From assembly GCA_947302655.1 (NCBI GenBank), contig CAMYVW010000001.1, positions 186,001 to 250,000 on the forward strand: 64,000 bases of DNA. Direction: 5' to 3'. Position 1 is the stretch's first letter. Each line of letters begins with the position of its first letter. This document shows positions 16,241-24,122 of the stretch, piece by piece. Under the pieces are notes generated by a model. That model saw nothing but the letters and a program-made list of their open reading frames with translations, ran no database searches and was not told the origin of the DNA. This DNA comes from an uncultured Mycoplasmatota bacterium. GTDB taxonomy: Bacteria > Bacillota_I > Bacilli_A > RF39 > UBA660. The position numbers and the translations under genes are program-made.

Positions 16241-16822
16241 ATGCAAATAAATAGTGTTGATTTAAAAAGTATAGCAGTAAGAACTAGTCAGTATCCTGAA
16301 GATGACTTACCAGAGTTTTTACTTGTTGGTAGAAGTAATGTAGGTAAAAGCAGTTTTATTAATACTTTAATTGAAAGAAAAAACTACGCTCATACTTCAT
16401 CAAAACCAGGAAAAACAACAACATTAAATTTTTACTTAGTAAATAATAGTTTTTATATTGTTGATGTACCAGGTTATGGATATGCTATTGGTGGTAAAGA
16501 AAAACAAAGAAAATTTGGTATGATGATAGAAGAATATCTTAAAACTAGAGAATCAATGAAGAAAGTCTTTCTTCTAGTTGACTATCGTCATAAACCAACT
16601 GAAGATGATATTTTAATGTATAACTTTTTAAAATATTACAATATAAATGTTGAAGTTATAGCAACTAAGTTTGATAAAGTAAATAAAAATAGTCGAAACA
16701 AACAAGATAAATACATAATTGATGCTTTTAAACTTGAAGGTGAAAATCCATTTATTCATTTTTCAACAGTTACAAAAAAAGGTAAAGACGAAGTTTATAA
16801 AATAATTGAAGAAAATATTTAA
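16241..16822 (+). CDS. engB: Ribosome biogenesis GTPase EngB (YsxC)
   Basis: 193 aa TrmE-Era-EngA-like GTPase needed for late 50S subunit assembly. G1 GRSNVGKS is near residue 29, G3 DVPGYGY near 75 and G4 TKFDK near 144. The length is typical. SD aaggtgat precedes the ATG. A pilin-like gene follows after 9 nt, so the two are probably cotranscribed. In Bacillus the gene follows lon; here it does not. Confidence 0.96.
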   Translation: MQINSVDLKSIAVRTSQYPEDDLPEFLLVGRSNVGKSSFINTLIERKNYAHTSSKPGKTTTLNFYLVNNSFYIVDVPGYGYAIGGKEKQRKFGMMIEEYLKTRESMKKVFLLVDYRHKPTEDDILMYNFLKYYNINVEVIATKFDKVNKNSRNKQDKYIIDAFKLEGENPFIHFSTVTKKGKDEVYKIIEENI

Positions 16823-16831
16823 GGTGATTAT

Positions 16832-17308
16832 ATGAAAAATAAAAAGGGTTTTACTCTTATTGAACTTTTAGCAGTTATTGTTATAATTGCAGTTACTTCT
16901 GCAATTGCTTCATTTGCAATAAGTAATATATTAAATAAAAATAAAGAAAAAGCTCTTGAAACAAAAGAAAATATAATATTAAAACAAGCTATTCAGTATG
17001 CTAGAGATTATGAAGAAACTTTATTTCATAATTCAAGCAAAATGTATGGTAACTATGTTTGTGAAGTTATAACTATTGGTGATTTAGTAACTGCTGGATA
17101 TGTTAATGAAGATGATAACGATGTTGATGGTGGTCAAAAGGATGTAAGAAATCCTGTAAACGGTCAATCAATGAAAAATAGAAAGATTGTTTTATACATT
17201 AAATCAAGTGAAAATCCAAGTGATATAAATTATAGTACAATTGGTAAATATGTTGGAACAGTTCTTAGTAAATTTGACGTAACTAGTGGAACTAGTTTAT
17301 GTCATTAA
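16832..17308 (+). CDS. Type IV pilin-like (pseudopilin) protein
   Basis: 158 aa. Leader MKNKKGFTLIELLAV predicts cleavage after Gly6 with Glu at mature position 5, followed by a hydrophobic helix to about residue 30. The globular part holds two Cys (in YVCEV and near the C-terminal end, SLCH). It lies 9 nt after engB with SD aaggtgat overlapping the engB stop, and just before der, so it sits inside a ribosome-assembly gene cluster. The globular part resembles the pilin at 50457 (DLVTAGYVN vs DLLANGYLV; a similar NP/DPRD-type segment). Confidence 0.88.
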   Translation: MKNKKGFTLIELLAVIVIIAVTSAIASFAISNILNKNKEKALETKENIILKQAIQYARDYEETLFHNSSKMYGNYVCEVITIGDLVTAGYVNEDDNDVDGGQKDVRNPVNGQSMKNRKIVLYIKSSENPSDINYSTIGKYVGTVLSKFDVTSGTSLCH

Positions 17309-17349
17309 TAATGTGAGTATTTTATTTATTATGAAAGGAGGATTATTAT

Positions 17350-18657
17350 ATGAAAAAAACAATATGTATAATAGGTAAACCAAATGTAGGTAAATCTACT
17401 ATCTTTAATCGTTTGATTAAAGATAATAAATCTATTATTATGGATACACCTGGTGTAACAAGAGATCGAATTTATGGAACTTGCACATATAATAATAAAT
17501 CCTTCTTCGTAATTGATACAGGTGGAATTGAAATAGGTCATAGTGACTTTAATGAAGACATTAAAGTTCAAGCACAACTTGCTATTGATGAATCAGATTT
17601 AATTATGTTTGTTGTTGATGGTAAAAATGGTTTAGATGCAAATGACTATTTAATTAAAGATATGTTACTTAAATCAGGTAAGGATGTTCTACTTTTAGTT
17701 AATAAAATAGATAATGAAGGTAGAAAAGAGAATATATATTCATTCTATGAATTGGGTTTTGAAAATATCATTGGTGTAAGTGCTGAACATAATCTTGGTT
17801 TTAGAGAGTTACTTGAGTTTTTAACGAAAAACATCAATGAAAATGAAGAACCAGATGAAGGAATCCCTAAATTTGCAATTATCGGTAGACCTAATGTTGG
17901 TAAAAGTAGTTTAATAAATGCTCTTTTAAATGAAGAAAGAGTTCTAGTTGGTAATGTTGCCGGAACAACTCGTGATGCAGTTGATACAAGATTTACTTAC
18001 AATAATAATGAATACATAGCTATTGATACTGCTGGAATGAGAAAAAAAGGTAAAATATATGAAGATATTGAAAAATATAGTTTGATAAGAAGCTTAAAAG
18101 CTATTGAAAGATCAAATGTATGTGTTGTTGTTATTGATGCATCTGAAGGTATTATTGAACATGATAAACATATTTTAAGTTATGCTGTTGATGCTGGAAA
18201 AGGTATTGTAATATGTGTTAATAAATGGGACACAGTTAAAAATCCTGATCAAGAAATTAAAAAGTGGAAAGAATTAATTAAAAACGATTTACAATTTGTT
18301 CCATATGCTAACGTTGTTTTCTTATCCGCACTAAATAAAAAAAGAATTTATACATTAATGCCTGAAATAATTAATGCATATGAAAATAATAATAAGGAAA
18401 TATCAACATCACTTTTAAATGACGTTATAACTGAAGCTGTAACAATTCATCCAGCTCCTTCATATAAGGGCAAAAGATTAAAAATATATTTTGTAAGTCA
18501 AACTGGTATAAATCCTCCAAAATTTACTTTTAATGTAAATAATAAAGGATTAGTTCATTTTAGTTATGAAAGATATTTAGAAAACCAAATTAGAGAAAAC
18601 TTTGATTTAACAGGAACTCCAATAATTCTTCAATTTAAAAATAAAAGTGATCGATAA
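17350..18657 (+). CDS. der: Ribosome assembly GTPase Der (EngA)
   Basis: 435 aa, double-GTPase required for 50S subunit maturation. First G domain: GKPNVGKS (8-15), DTGGIE, NKID. Second G domain: GRPNVGKS (about 178), DTAGMR, NKWD. The C-terminal KH-like domain ends with TPIILQFKNK. A strong SD (gaaaggagg) precedes the ATG. In Bacillus der begins the der-gpsA-...-spoIVA-hup segment; here gpsA is absent but the spo genes follow. Confidence 0.97.
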   Translation: MKKTICIIGKPNVGKSTIFNRLIKDNKSIIMDTPGVTRDRIYGTCTYNNKSFFVIDTGGIEIGHSDFNEDIKVQAQLAIDESDLIMFVVDGKNGLDANDYLIKDMLLKSGKDVLLLVNKIDNEGRKENIYSFYELGFENIIGVSAEHNLGFRELLEFLTKNINENEEPDEGIPKFAIIGRPNVGKSSLINALLNEERVLVGNVAGTTRDAVDTRFTYNNNEYIAIDTAGMRKKGKIYEDIEKYSLIRSLKAIERSNVCVVVIDASEGIIEHDKHILSYAVDAGKGIVICVNKWDTVKNPDQEIKKWKELIKNDLQFVPYANVVFLSALNKKRIYTLMPEIINAYENNNKEISTSLLNDVITEAVTIHPAPSYKGKRLKIYFVSQTGINPPKFTFNVNNKGLVHFSYERYLENQIRENFDLTGTPIILQFKNKSDR

Positions 18658-18685
18658 AAGTTGTGTTAAAACACAACTTTTTTTA
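18657..18685 (+). terminator. Terminator after der
   Basis: aaagttgtgtt (18657-18667) pairs with aacacaacttt (18670-18680), with a T run after it; the tight loop probably opens the top pair. Confidence 0.8.
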
Positions 18686-18717
18686 ATTTTTATCATAATA
18701 ATAATTAGGTGATTATT

Positions 18718-18960
18718 ATGTCATTAAATGATTCGTTTTTTGAAAAAGTGCAAAAGAAGACTAATGTTGATAAAAATACAATATACACTCTTGCAGAAAA
18801 ATTAAATAATGGAAACATGAAAAATGAAGATACAATTAGAGAAATTATTGATACTTTAAGTAAAATGACAGGAAAGAAAGTATCAAAAGAAACAAGTGAT
18901 AAAATAGTATCTAAAATAAAAAATGATGAGGTTCCAAAAGGTATAGATAAATTTTTTTAA
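18718..18960 (+). CDS. Stage VI sporulation protein F-like (SpoVIF)
   Basis: 80 aa. The pattern FFEKVQKKTNVDKNTIYTLA, then LNNGNMKNEDTIREII and GKKVSKETSDKIV, matches the SpoVIF family (B. subtilis YjcC type), a small protein used in late spore coat/germination steps. No membrane segment. ATG 18718 is chosen because SD aggtgat lies directly before it; an upstream in-frame start would be inside the SD. Position between der and spoIVA, as in several Bacillus-group genomes, supports the call. Confidence 0.8.
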   Translation: MSLNDSFFEKVQKKTNVDKNTIYTLAEKLNNGNMKNEDTIREIIDTLSKMTGKKVSKETSDKIVSKIKNDEVPKGIDKFF

Positions 18961-19010
18961 TAAAAAGGTATTAAATATGTTATTATGTTTATAGTAGTGA
19001 AGGTGAAAAC

Positions 19011-20402
19011 ATGAAGAAAAATGGATTTACTCTAGTTGAATTGCTTGCTGTAATATTAATAATAGGTTTAATATTTCTACTTGCAGTTACAAACGTTATA
19101 CCTATATTTAGAAAATCTAAAACTAAAGGTTTTATTAATGATGCAGTTACTCTAGCGGAAGCTGCAAGAATAAAATATAAAGATGATATATTAAATAACA
19201 TAGATGATGATCTTTTTGCTGGTAATATGGCAGGAAAGAAATGTTATTCAATCCAAGATAATTTAATCGGAACTTATGCGTCAGATTTAAATACAAATTT
19301 AGTTGGTTCGGTTGAAGTTTGTTTTGGAACATCTTGTACATATGAAACAAAAGTATGGCTTACTAATGGTGATATGTATATTGATGGATCTATAATTGAT
19401 GAAAATAATAATAGTACTTCTTTAATTAAAGAAAGTTTTACATCAACAAATACTTCAACTTGTGGAGTTGATTTGGTTACTTCTAATATAATGTATACTT
19501 TTAATGCAACAGGAGCTATTCAATCTTTAACTATTCCAGAAACTGGAACATATAAACTTGAAGTATGGGGTGCTCAAGGAGGAAATGCCAATAAAATTAG
19601 GGGAGGTTATGGAGGATATTCTGTAGGTACAATTTCTCTAAATCAAGGATCGGTTTTATATATTGGTGTTGGAAAACAAGGATCATCAGGACTTTGTAAT
19701 GCTGCTCGACCAGGTGGATATAATGGTGGTGGAAGTGTTCCAAATGCTAATCAGGTTAATAGATATGTTGCTGGAGGAGGCGGTGCAACACATATTGCAT
19801 TAAACTCTAACAGGGGTACATTATCAAATTATTCATCAAATCAATCAGAAGTATTAATAGTTGCTGGAGGAGGCGGTGGAGGATACTATCACAATGCCTC
19901 AACAACAACAAACAAATACTACGGCGAAGGTGGAGATGCTGGAGGATACATTGGTGAAAATGGTGAAGGATTAAAAACCAATAATCTCTATGGTTTAGGT
20001 GGATCTCAAACTCAAGGTGGTTGCGCATATAATACTAATAATTTACAATGTGGTGGCTTTGGCTACGGTGGTGACTGTGGTAGTGGAGTTCACGGATCTG
20101 CTGGAGGTGCCGGATGGTACGGTGGTGGAGGAAGTTCTGGAGTATCAGGTACTGCAAATAGTTCAGGTGCCGGAGGATCTGGATACATCGGAAATGCCAA
20201 CTTAACTAATAAAGCTATGTACTGTTATAACTGCCCTGAAGCTTTAAATCTTCCTATTGATGAAGGAGTGTATACTGTATCAACAACTGGTACATCTAAA
20301 TTTAGAAATACAAGTACTTGTTCAGAAGGATATAGTTCTAAAGCTATAAGTAAATGTGCTAAAGAAAATGATGGCTTTGTTAGAATTACACATGTGTCAT
20401 AA
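19011..20402 (+). CDS. Pseudopilin with ALK/LTK-type glycine-rich domain
   Basis: 463 aa. The leader MKKNGFTLVELLAV predicts prepilin processing after Gly5. Residues 30-135 form a pilin-like globular region with Cys pairs (KKCYSI, VEVCFGTSC) and a VWLTNGDMYIDG strand. From about 160 to the end lies a glycine-rich domain: IPETGTYKLEVWGAQGG, GSVLYIGVGKQG, VAGGGGATHIA, VLIVAGGGGGG, then poly-Gly stretches and a closing DGFVRITHVS. This order matches the Gly_rich (ALK/LTK GRD) family. At least ten Cys in the domain may form disulphides. It is probably surface-exposed. It sits between spoVIF and spoIVA with SD gaaggtga and its own terminator. Confidence 0.82.
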   Translation: MKKNGFTLVELLAVILIIGLIFLLAVTNVIPIFRKSKTKGFINDAVTLAEAARIKYKDDILNNIDDDLFAGNMAGKKCYSIQDNLIGTYASDLNTNLVGSVEVCFGTSCTYETKVWLTNGDMYIDGSIIDENNNSTSLIKESFTSTNTSTCGVDLVTSNIMYTFNATGAIQSLTIPETGTYKLEVWGAQGGNANKIRGGYGGYSVGTISLNQGSVLYIGVGKQGSSGLCNAARPGGYNGGGSVPNANQVNRYVAGGGGATHIALNSNRGTLSNYSSNQSEVLIVAGGGGGGYYHNASTTTNKYYGEGGDAGGYIGENGEGLKTNNLYGLGGSQTQGGCAYNTNNLQCGGFGYGGDCGSGVHGSAGGAGWYGGGGSSGVSGTANSSGAGGSGYIGNANLTNKAMYCYNCPEALNLPIDEGVYTVSTTGTSKFRNTSTCSEGYSSKAISKCAKENDGFVRITHVS

Positions 20403-20413
20403 AAATATATAAT

Positions 20414-20442
20414 AAAACTGTAATCTTTAATTACAGTTTTTT
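20414..20442 (+). terminator. Terminator after glycine-rich pilin gene
   Basis: aaaactgtaat (20414-20424) pairs with attacagtttt (20430-20440), followed by T residues. Confidence 0.85.
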
Positions 20443-20445
20443 CTT

Positions 20446-20474
20446 GGTATATTTTATATTCTTATTCATATTCT
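20446..20474 (+). promoter_or_regulatory. Candidate SigE (mother-cell) promoter of spoIVA
   Basis: GGTATATT (20446-20453) resembles the SigE -35 (GKMATATT). A 13-nt spacer leads to CATATTCT (20467-20474), which resembles the -10 CATACANT. It ends 24 nt before the spoIVA start, and spoIVA is a SigE gene in Bacillus. Match by eye only. Confidence 0.45.
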
Positions 20475-20498
20475 TTAATAAATGAAAGAGGTTATTAT

Positions 20499-21977
20499 AT
20501 GCAAAATAAGGATATAATTGAAGCTATTGCTGCTCGTGGTGGAGGAGAGATATATCTTGGTGTAGTTGGCCCAGTTAGATGTGGTAAGTCAACTTTTATT
20601 AAAAAATTTATTGAAAATTTAGTGGTTCCAAATATAGAAGATGAGTTTACAAAGAAGAAATGTCTAGATGAAATCCCACAAACAGCTGAAGGTAAAGCTA
20701 TTATGACAACAGAACCTAAATTTGTTCCATCAAACGGTGCCACAATTTCAATTGATAAATTTGAAACAAATATCAAATTAGTTGATTGTGTTGGTTATGT
20801 TATAAATGATGCAACTGGCTATGAAGATGAAAATAAAAATCCCAGAATGGTTAAAACACCATGGTTTCCTGATTCAATACCTTTTGTTGAAGCAGCAGAA
20901 ATAGGTACACAAAAAGTAATCGAAGATCACGCTACTATAGGTATTGTTATAACAACAGATGGTTCTTTTGGTGAAATAAAAAGAGATTCATATATTGAAG
21001 CTGAAGAAAAAGTAGTAAATGAATTAACAAATATTAATAAGCCATTTATTATTGTATTAAATACAAGAATGCCAAATAGTGATAAAACACTTAAACTAAA
21101 AGATGAATTAGAAGAAAAATATCAAGTTCCTGTACTTCCAATAGACGTTGAAAATATAACTGAAAAAGAAATAATGAGTGTTTTAAAAACTTCACTAGAT
21201 GAATTTCCTGTATTAGATATAGAGTTTAATATGCCTAAATGGATTAGTGCTCTTCCACAAAATAATGATATTAAATTATCCTACATAAGTAGCATAAAAA
21301 ATGTAGTCATTAGTGTTAATAAATTAAAAGATGTTAAAGATGTTATTAGTTATTTTGAGAATAGTGATTATATAAAAGAAGCATATATTAGTGAACTTAA
21401 TCCATCAACAGGTATAATTAAAATTAATATTAATGAAAAAGATAATTTATTCAATGATGTTTTATCAAACATCATTGGTGAAGAAAAAATGACTAGATCT
21501 AGAGTTATTAATATATTTACAACATATAAAGATACTAAAGAAGAGTATGATTCAATTAAAAAAGCTATGGTTATGGCTGATACAACTGGTTATGGTATTT
21601 TATACCCAACTCTTAAAGATATGAAACTTCAAACACCAGAAGTAATTAAACAAGGATCAAGATATGGAGTAAAACTAAAAGCTGTTGCATCAAGTATACA
21701 TTTAATGAAAGTTGATGTTGAATCGACATTTGAACCTATAATCGGAACTGAGTCACAAAGTAAAGAATTAATTGATTACATCATGAAGGATTATGAATCT
21801 AATCCTGATAACATCTGGCATAGTGAAATATTTGGAAGAAGTCTAGATTGCATTGTTCAAGAAGGTATCCAAGCTAAGCTATCTTTAATGCCAGATTCAA
21901 CAAGAAATAAACTATCGCAAACGGTTACAAAAATAGTAAATAAAGGTGCTAATAACTTAATAGCTTTTGTAATCTAG
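20499..21977 (+). CDS. spoIVA: Stage IV sporulation protein A (spore coat ATPase)
   Basis: 492 aa, the same length as B. subtilis SpoIVA, the ATPase that polymerises on the forespore surface and forms the coat basement layer. The Walker A motif GPVRCGKS is at residues 24-31, LVDCVGY and TPWF follow, and the conserved C-terminal stretch (FGRSLDCIVQEGIQAKLSLM) is complete, ending NLIAFVI. All domains appear intact, which argues that sporulation is or recently was functional. SD aaagaggt precedes the ATG. The hup gene follows, as in Bacillus. Confidence 0.97.
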   Translation: MQNKDIIEAIAARGGGEIYLGVVGPVRCGKSTFIKKFIENLVVPNIEDEFTKKKCLDEIPQTAEGKAIMTTEPKFVPSNGATISIDKFETNIKLVDCVGYVINDATGYEDENKNPRMVKTPWFPDSIPFVEAAEIGTQKVIEDHATIGIVITTDGSFGEIKRDSYIEAEEKVVNELTNINKPFIIVLNTRMPNSDKTLKLKDELEEKYQVPVLPIDVENITEKEIMSVLKTSLDEFPVLDIEFNMPKWISALPQNNDIKLSYISSIKNVVISVNKLKDVKDVISYFENSDYIKEAYISELNPSTGIIKININEKDNLFNDVLSNIIGEEKMTRSRVINIFTTYKDTKEEYDSIKKAMVMADTTGYGILYPTLKDMKLQTPEVIKQGSRYGVKLKAVASSIHLMKVDVESTFEPIIGTESQSKELIDYIMKDYESNPDNIWHSEIFGRSLDCIVQEGIQAKLSLMPDSTRNKLSQTVTKIVNKGANNLIAFVI

Positions 21978-22013
21978 TTAAATAAGTGTATATATAAAGT
22001 AAATATAGTGTTA

Positions 22014-22037
22014 TATAAGGGTAAAATATACCTTATA
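22014..22037 (+). terminator. Possible weak terminator after spoIVA
   Basis: tataagg pairs with ccttata with one bulged G and two further pairs; a T-rich stretch (22044-22050) comes 7 nt later, so termination may be inefficient. Confidence 0.35.
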
Positions 22038-22051
22038 TTAGTATATTTTTC

Positions 22052-22080
22052 TTGATTTTAACTAAAGTTTTTGCTAATCT
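22052..22080 (+). promoter_or_regulatory. SigA promoter of hup (extended -10)
   Basis: TTGATT (22052-22057), 17-nt spacer, TAATCT (22075-22080) preceded by TGC, an extended -10. Near the expected transcript 5' end is a small hairpin, aaggg/ccctt (22089-22093 with 22099-22103), which could protect the mRNA end. Confidence 0.55.
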
Positions 22081-22135
22081 TAATATGTAAGGGTAAAGCC
22101 CTTCGTGATAATAATTCTATGGGAGGTATTAGATT

Positions 22136-22408
22136 ATGTCAAAAGCTGAATTAGTTGAAATTATTGCTTCAAAAGCTGGTCTTACTAAAGCTGACGCTGC
22201 TCGTGCTTTAGATGCTACTATTGAAGGTATTACAACTGGTCTTAAAAAACAAGGAAAGGTTGCTTTAGTTGGTTTCGGAACTTTCTCTGCTAAAAAAAGA
22301 GCTGCTAGAGAAGGAATTAATCCATTAACTAAAAAAGCTATCAAAATTCCTGCTAAGACTGTTGCATCTTTCAAAGCTGGAAGCAAATTAAAAGACGCAT
22401 TAAATTAA
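22136..22408 (+). CDS. hup: HU-type DNA-binding protein
   Basis: 90 aa, nucleoid-associated HU protein. The canonical features are all present: a start like MSKAELVEIIA, the VGFGTFSAKKRAAREGINPLT arm region, and FKAGSKLKDALN at the C-terminus. It binds and bends DNA as a dimer. The SD (gggaggt) is strong and the 5' leader is about 50 nt. Codons are those of a highly expressed gene. Location after spoIVA matches Bacillus hbs. Confidence 0.97.
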   Translation: MSKAELVEIIASKAGLTKADAARALDATIEGITTGLKKQGKVALVGFGTFSAKKRAAREGINPLTKKAIKIPAKTVASFKAGSKLKDALN

Positions 22409-22417
22409 TCTAATCAT

Positions 22418-22445
22418 AAAAAACTGACTTTTGTCAGTTTTTTAT
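22418..22445 (+). terminator. Terminator after hup
   Basis: aaaaaactgac (22418-22428) pairs with gtcagtttttt (22433-22443) around a 4-nt T loop. Confidence 0.9.
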
Positions 22446-22456
22446 TTTTATATAAA

Positions 22457-22485
22457 TTGACAACTAATTTATCAAATAATATACT
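22457..22485 (+). promoter_or_regulatory. SigA promoter
   Basis: TTGACA (22457-22462), 17-nt spacer, TATACT (22480-22485); drives the membrane protein gene at 22522. Confidence 0.75.
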
Positions 22486-22521
22486 TTAAATATAAATATA
22501 GTATAGTATGGAGTGAAATGA

Positions 22522-23346
22522 ATGAAAAAAGGAACCAAAGGTATAGTTATAACTATATCAATTATTACGGCATTAGTTATTGGCATAGTTGTTTGCATTT
22601 TATGTCTAAGTAACAAGGATAGTAAAGGTAAAAATAATAAACCTACAAATAATACTAAAATAAACAATAATAATATTGATGATAAAGATAAAGATTCTGT
22701 TAGAAAATTATCAGATGATGAAGTTTTGTTATTAATGGATAAAGTAAAAAAATATTTTCTATTTGATTTAAGAAATATTAATAAAAAAATTATTATTAAT
22801 AAAGATAATGTAACTAATGAAATGTTATATTCAGCTTATTACTATGCATCAAGTTTAGATGATAGCTTTGAAAAGCACTGGGAAGATGGAAATAGCTGGT
22901 CTTTTAGTACAAAAGTAGCTGATGAATATTTTCAAAACGCTTTTGGTTTTATACCAAAAGAATATAAAAGCATTATGTGCCTTGAAGATAATATTGAACT
23001 TTTATATTATAGTAAGTCAAAATCTTCGTTTGTATATAATGATGAACATCCCGGTCATGGAATGTGGCCTGTTGGTTTTTTAGATTATGTTGTTACAGAT
23101 TCTAAAAAAGAGGGAAATATATATACAGTTTATGCAGTGTTCTTAACAGGTAATATGTTGGATGGTTTTTATATTAATGCCGATGAATTTATGCCTGATA
23201 ATTTAAATGATGAATCAGAACCAGAAGATTTTATTAAAGAATTTAGAAAAAGAAAAGATGATTTGTCATCTTCATCAAAATTTGCTTTAACTTTTGAAAA
23301 AGAAAAGAATAATTACTATTTTAAAAGTATTGAATTAATAAAGTAA
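22522..23346 (+). CDS. Membrane-anchored protein of unknown function
   Basis: 274 aa, not recognised. Basic MKKGTKG is followed by a single hydrophobic segment (8-30), then a Lys/Asn-rich linker (31-60) and an extracytoplasmic globular region of about 210 residues. That region has many aromatic residues and motifs such as HPGHGMWPVGF, but no known catalytic signature. SD is atggagtg. Monocistronic with a good promoter. Confidence 0.72.
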   Translation: MKKGTKGIVITISIITALVIGIVVCILCLSNKDSKGKNNKPTNNTKINNNNIDDKDKDSVRKLSDDEVLLLMDKVKKYFLFDLRNINKKIIINKDNVTNEMLYSAYYYASSLDDSFEKHWEDGNSWSFSTKVADEYFQNAFGFIPKEYKSIMCLEDNIELLYYSKSKSSFVYNDEHPGHGMWPVGFLDYVVTDSKKEGNIYTVYAVFLTGNMLDGFYINADEFMPDNLNDESEPEDFIKEFRKRKDDLSSSSKFALTFEKEKNNYYFKSIELIK

Positions 23347-23353
23347 TTATTAG

Positions 23354-23382
23354 TTGTTAAATTGAGTTAAGTAATGTATAAT
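23354..23382 (+). promoter_or_regulatory. SigA promoter of methyltransferase gene
   Basis: TTGTTA (23354-23359), 17-nt spacer, TATAAT (23377-23382). It overlaps the farthest-upstream in-frame ATG of the methyltransferase, which argues against that start. Confidence 0.55.
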
Positions 23383-23418
23383 AAAAGGGTATTACCAAAA
23401 AAAGAAATGGTGAAGCCC

Positions 23419-24039
23419 TTGGAACATTACTTTACAAATAATGATAATTTAAAAAGTGAAATAAAAAAACTTAGTTATTCATGGGATAACTATGTTTTTT
23501 CGTTTTTAAGTGACAATGGAGTTTTCTCTAAACAAAAAATAGATTATGGGAGTTTATTTCTACTGGAAACTTATCTTAAAAATAAAAAAGAGGATCCTCC
23601 ACATAATTTCTTAGATGTTGGATGTGGATATGGTTTTCTTGGAATAGTTCTATCAAAGGTATTAAATATTAAGGGGACTATGATAGATGTAAATAAAAGA
23701 GCTGTTCATCTAACAAAGAGAAATATTGATTTAAATAAGGTTGATTGTGAAGCTTTGTTAAGCAATGTATATGATGAAATAAAAAACAAATACGATCTAA
23801 TAATAACTAACCCTCCAATAAGGGCAGGTAAAAAAGTTCTACTTGATATACTAAGGGGAGCAATTAACTATTTAAATGAAGACGGAGAAATCTATTTTGT
23901 AATGCGAGTTGATCATGGTGTAAAAACTATGATTAGAGACATAAGTGATATATATAATTGTGAAGTTGTTGACAAAAGTAAGGGTTTTTATGTTGTTTCT
24001 TTAAAAATAAAGAAAAATGCGTTGACAAACAATTTATAA
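23419..24039 (+). CDS. Class I SAM methyltransferase (RsmC-like, YbxB type)
   Basis: About 207 aa. The Rossmann SAM-binding motif LDVGCGYGFLG is followed by an acidic IDVN and the catalytic NPPI motif of N-methyltransferases acting on nucleic acid bases; rRNA guanine methylation is the likely role by similarity to RsmC. The family begins with (M)xHYF, which here matches a TTG start at 23419, with ggtg seven bases upstream. ATG at 23407 or 23374 are alternatives, but the latter lies inside the promoter. As in Bacillus it precedes rpoB, whose promoter lies in its last codons; rplJ-rplL are not adjacent here. Confidence 0.85.
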   Translation: MEHYFTNNDNLKSEIKKLSYSWDNYVFSFLSDNGVFSKQKIDYGSLFLLETYLKNKKEDPPHNFLDVGCGYGFLGIVLSKVLNIKGTMIDVNKRAVHLTKRNIDLNKVDCEALLSNVYDEIKNKYDLIITNPPIRAGKKVLLDILRGAINYLNEDGEIYFVMRVDHGVKTMIRDISDIYNCEVVDKSKGFYVVSLKIKKNALTNNL

Positions 24040-24050
24040 ACTGATAAAAT
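24022..24050 (+). promoter_or_regulatory. SigA promoter of rpoB-rpoC
   Basis: TTGACA (24022-24027), 17-nt spacer, TAAAAT (24045-24050). It lies within the 3' end of the methyltransferase gene and leaves a leader of about 65 nt. Confidence 0.7.
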
Positions 24051-24122
24051 CTTAAGTTGGTGACGTATTTGTTTTTTTAAGAAAAATGAATTAATCAAAA
24101 AATTAGATATTGGGGTGAAATC

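Noticed and set aside
19807-20028. Reverse-strand frame rich in His and Leu opposite the glycine-rich domain
   Set aside because: It is the antisense of Gly-rich codons, has no SD, and its composition is explained by the gene on the other strand.
19999-20205. Forward-strand 68-codon frame inside the glycine-rich pilin gene
   Set aside because: It is an out-of-frame reading of Gly codons with no SD.
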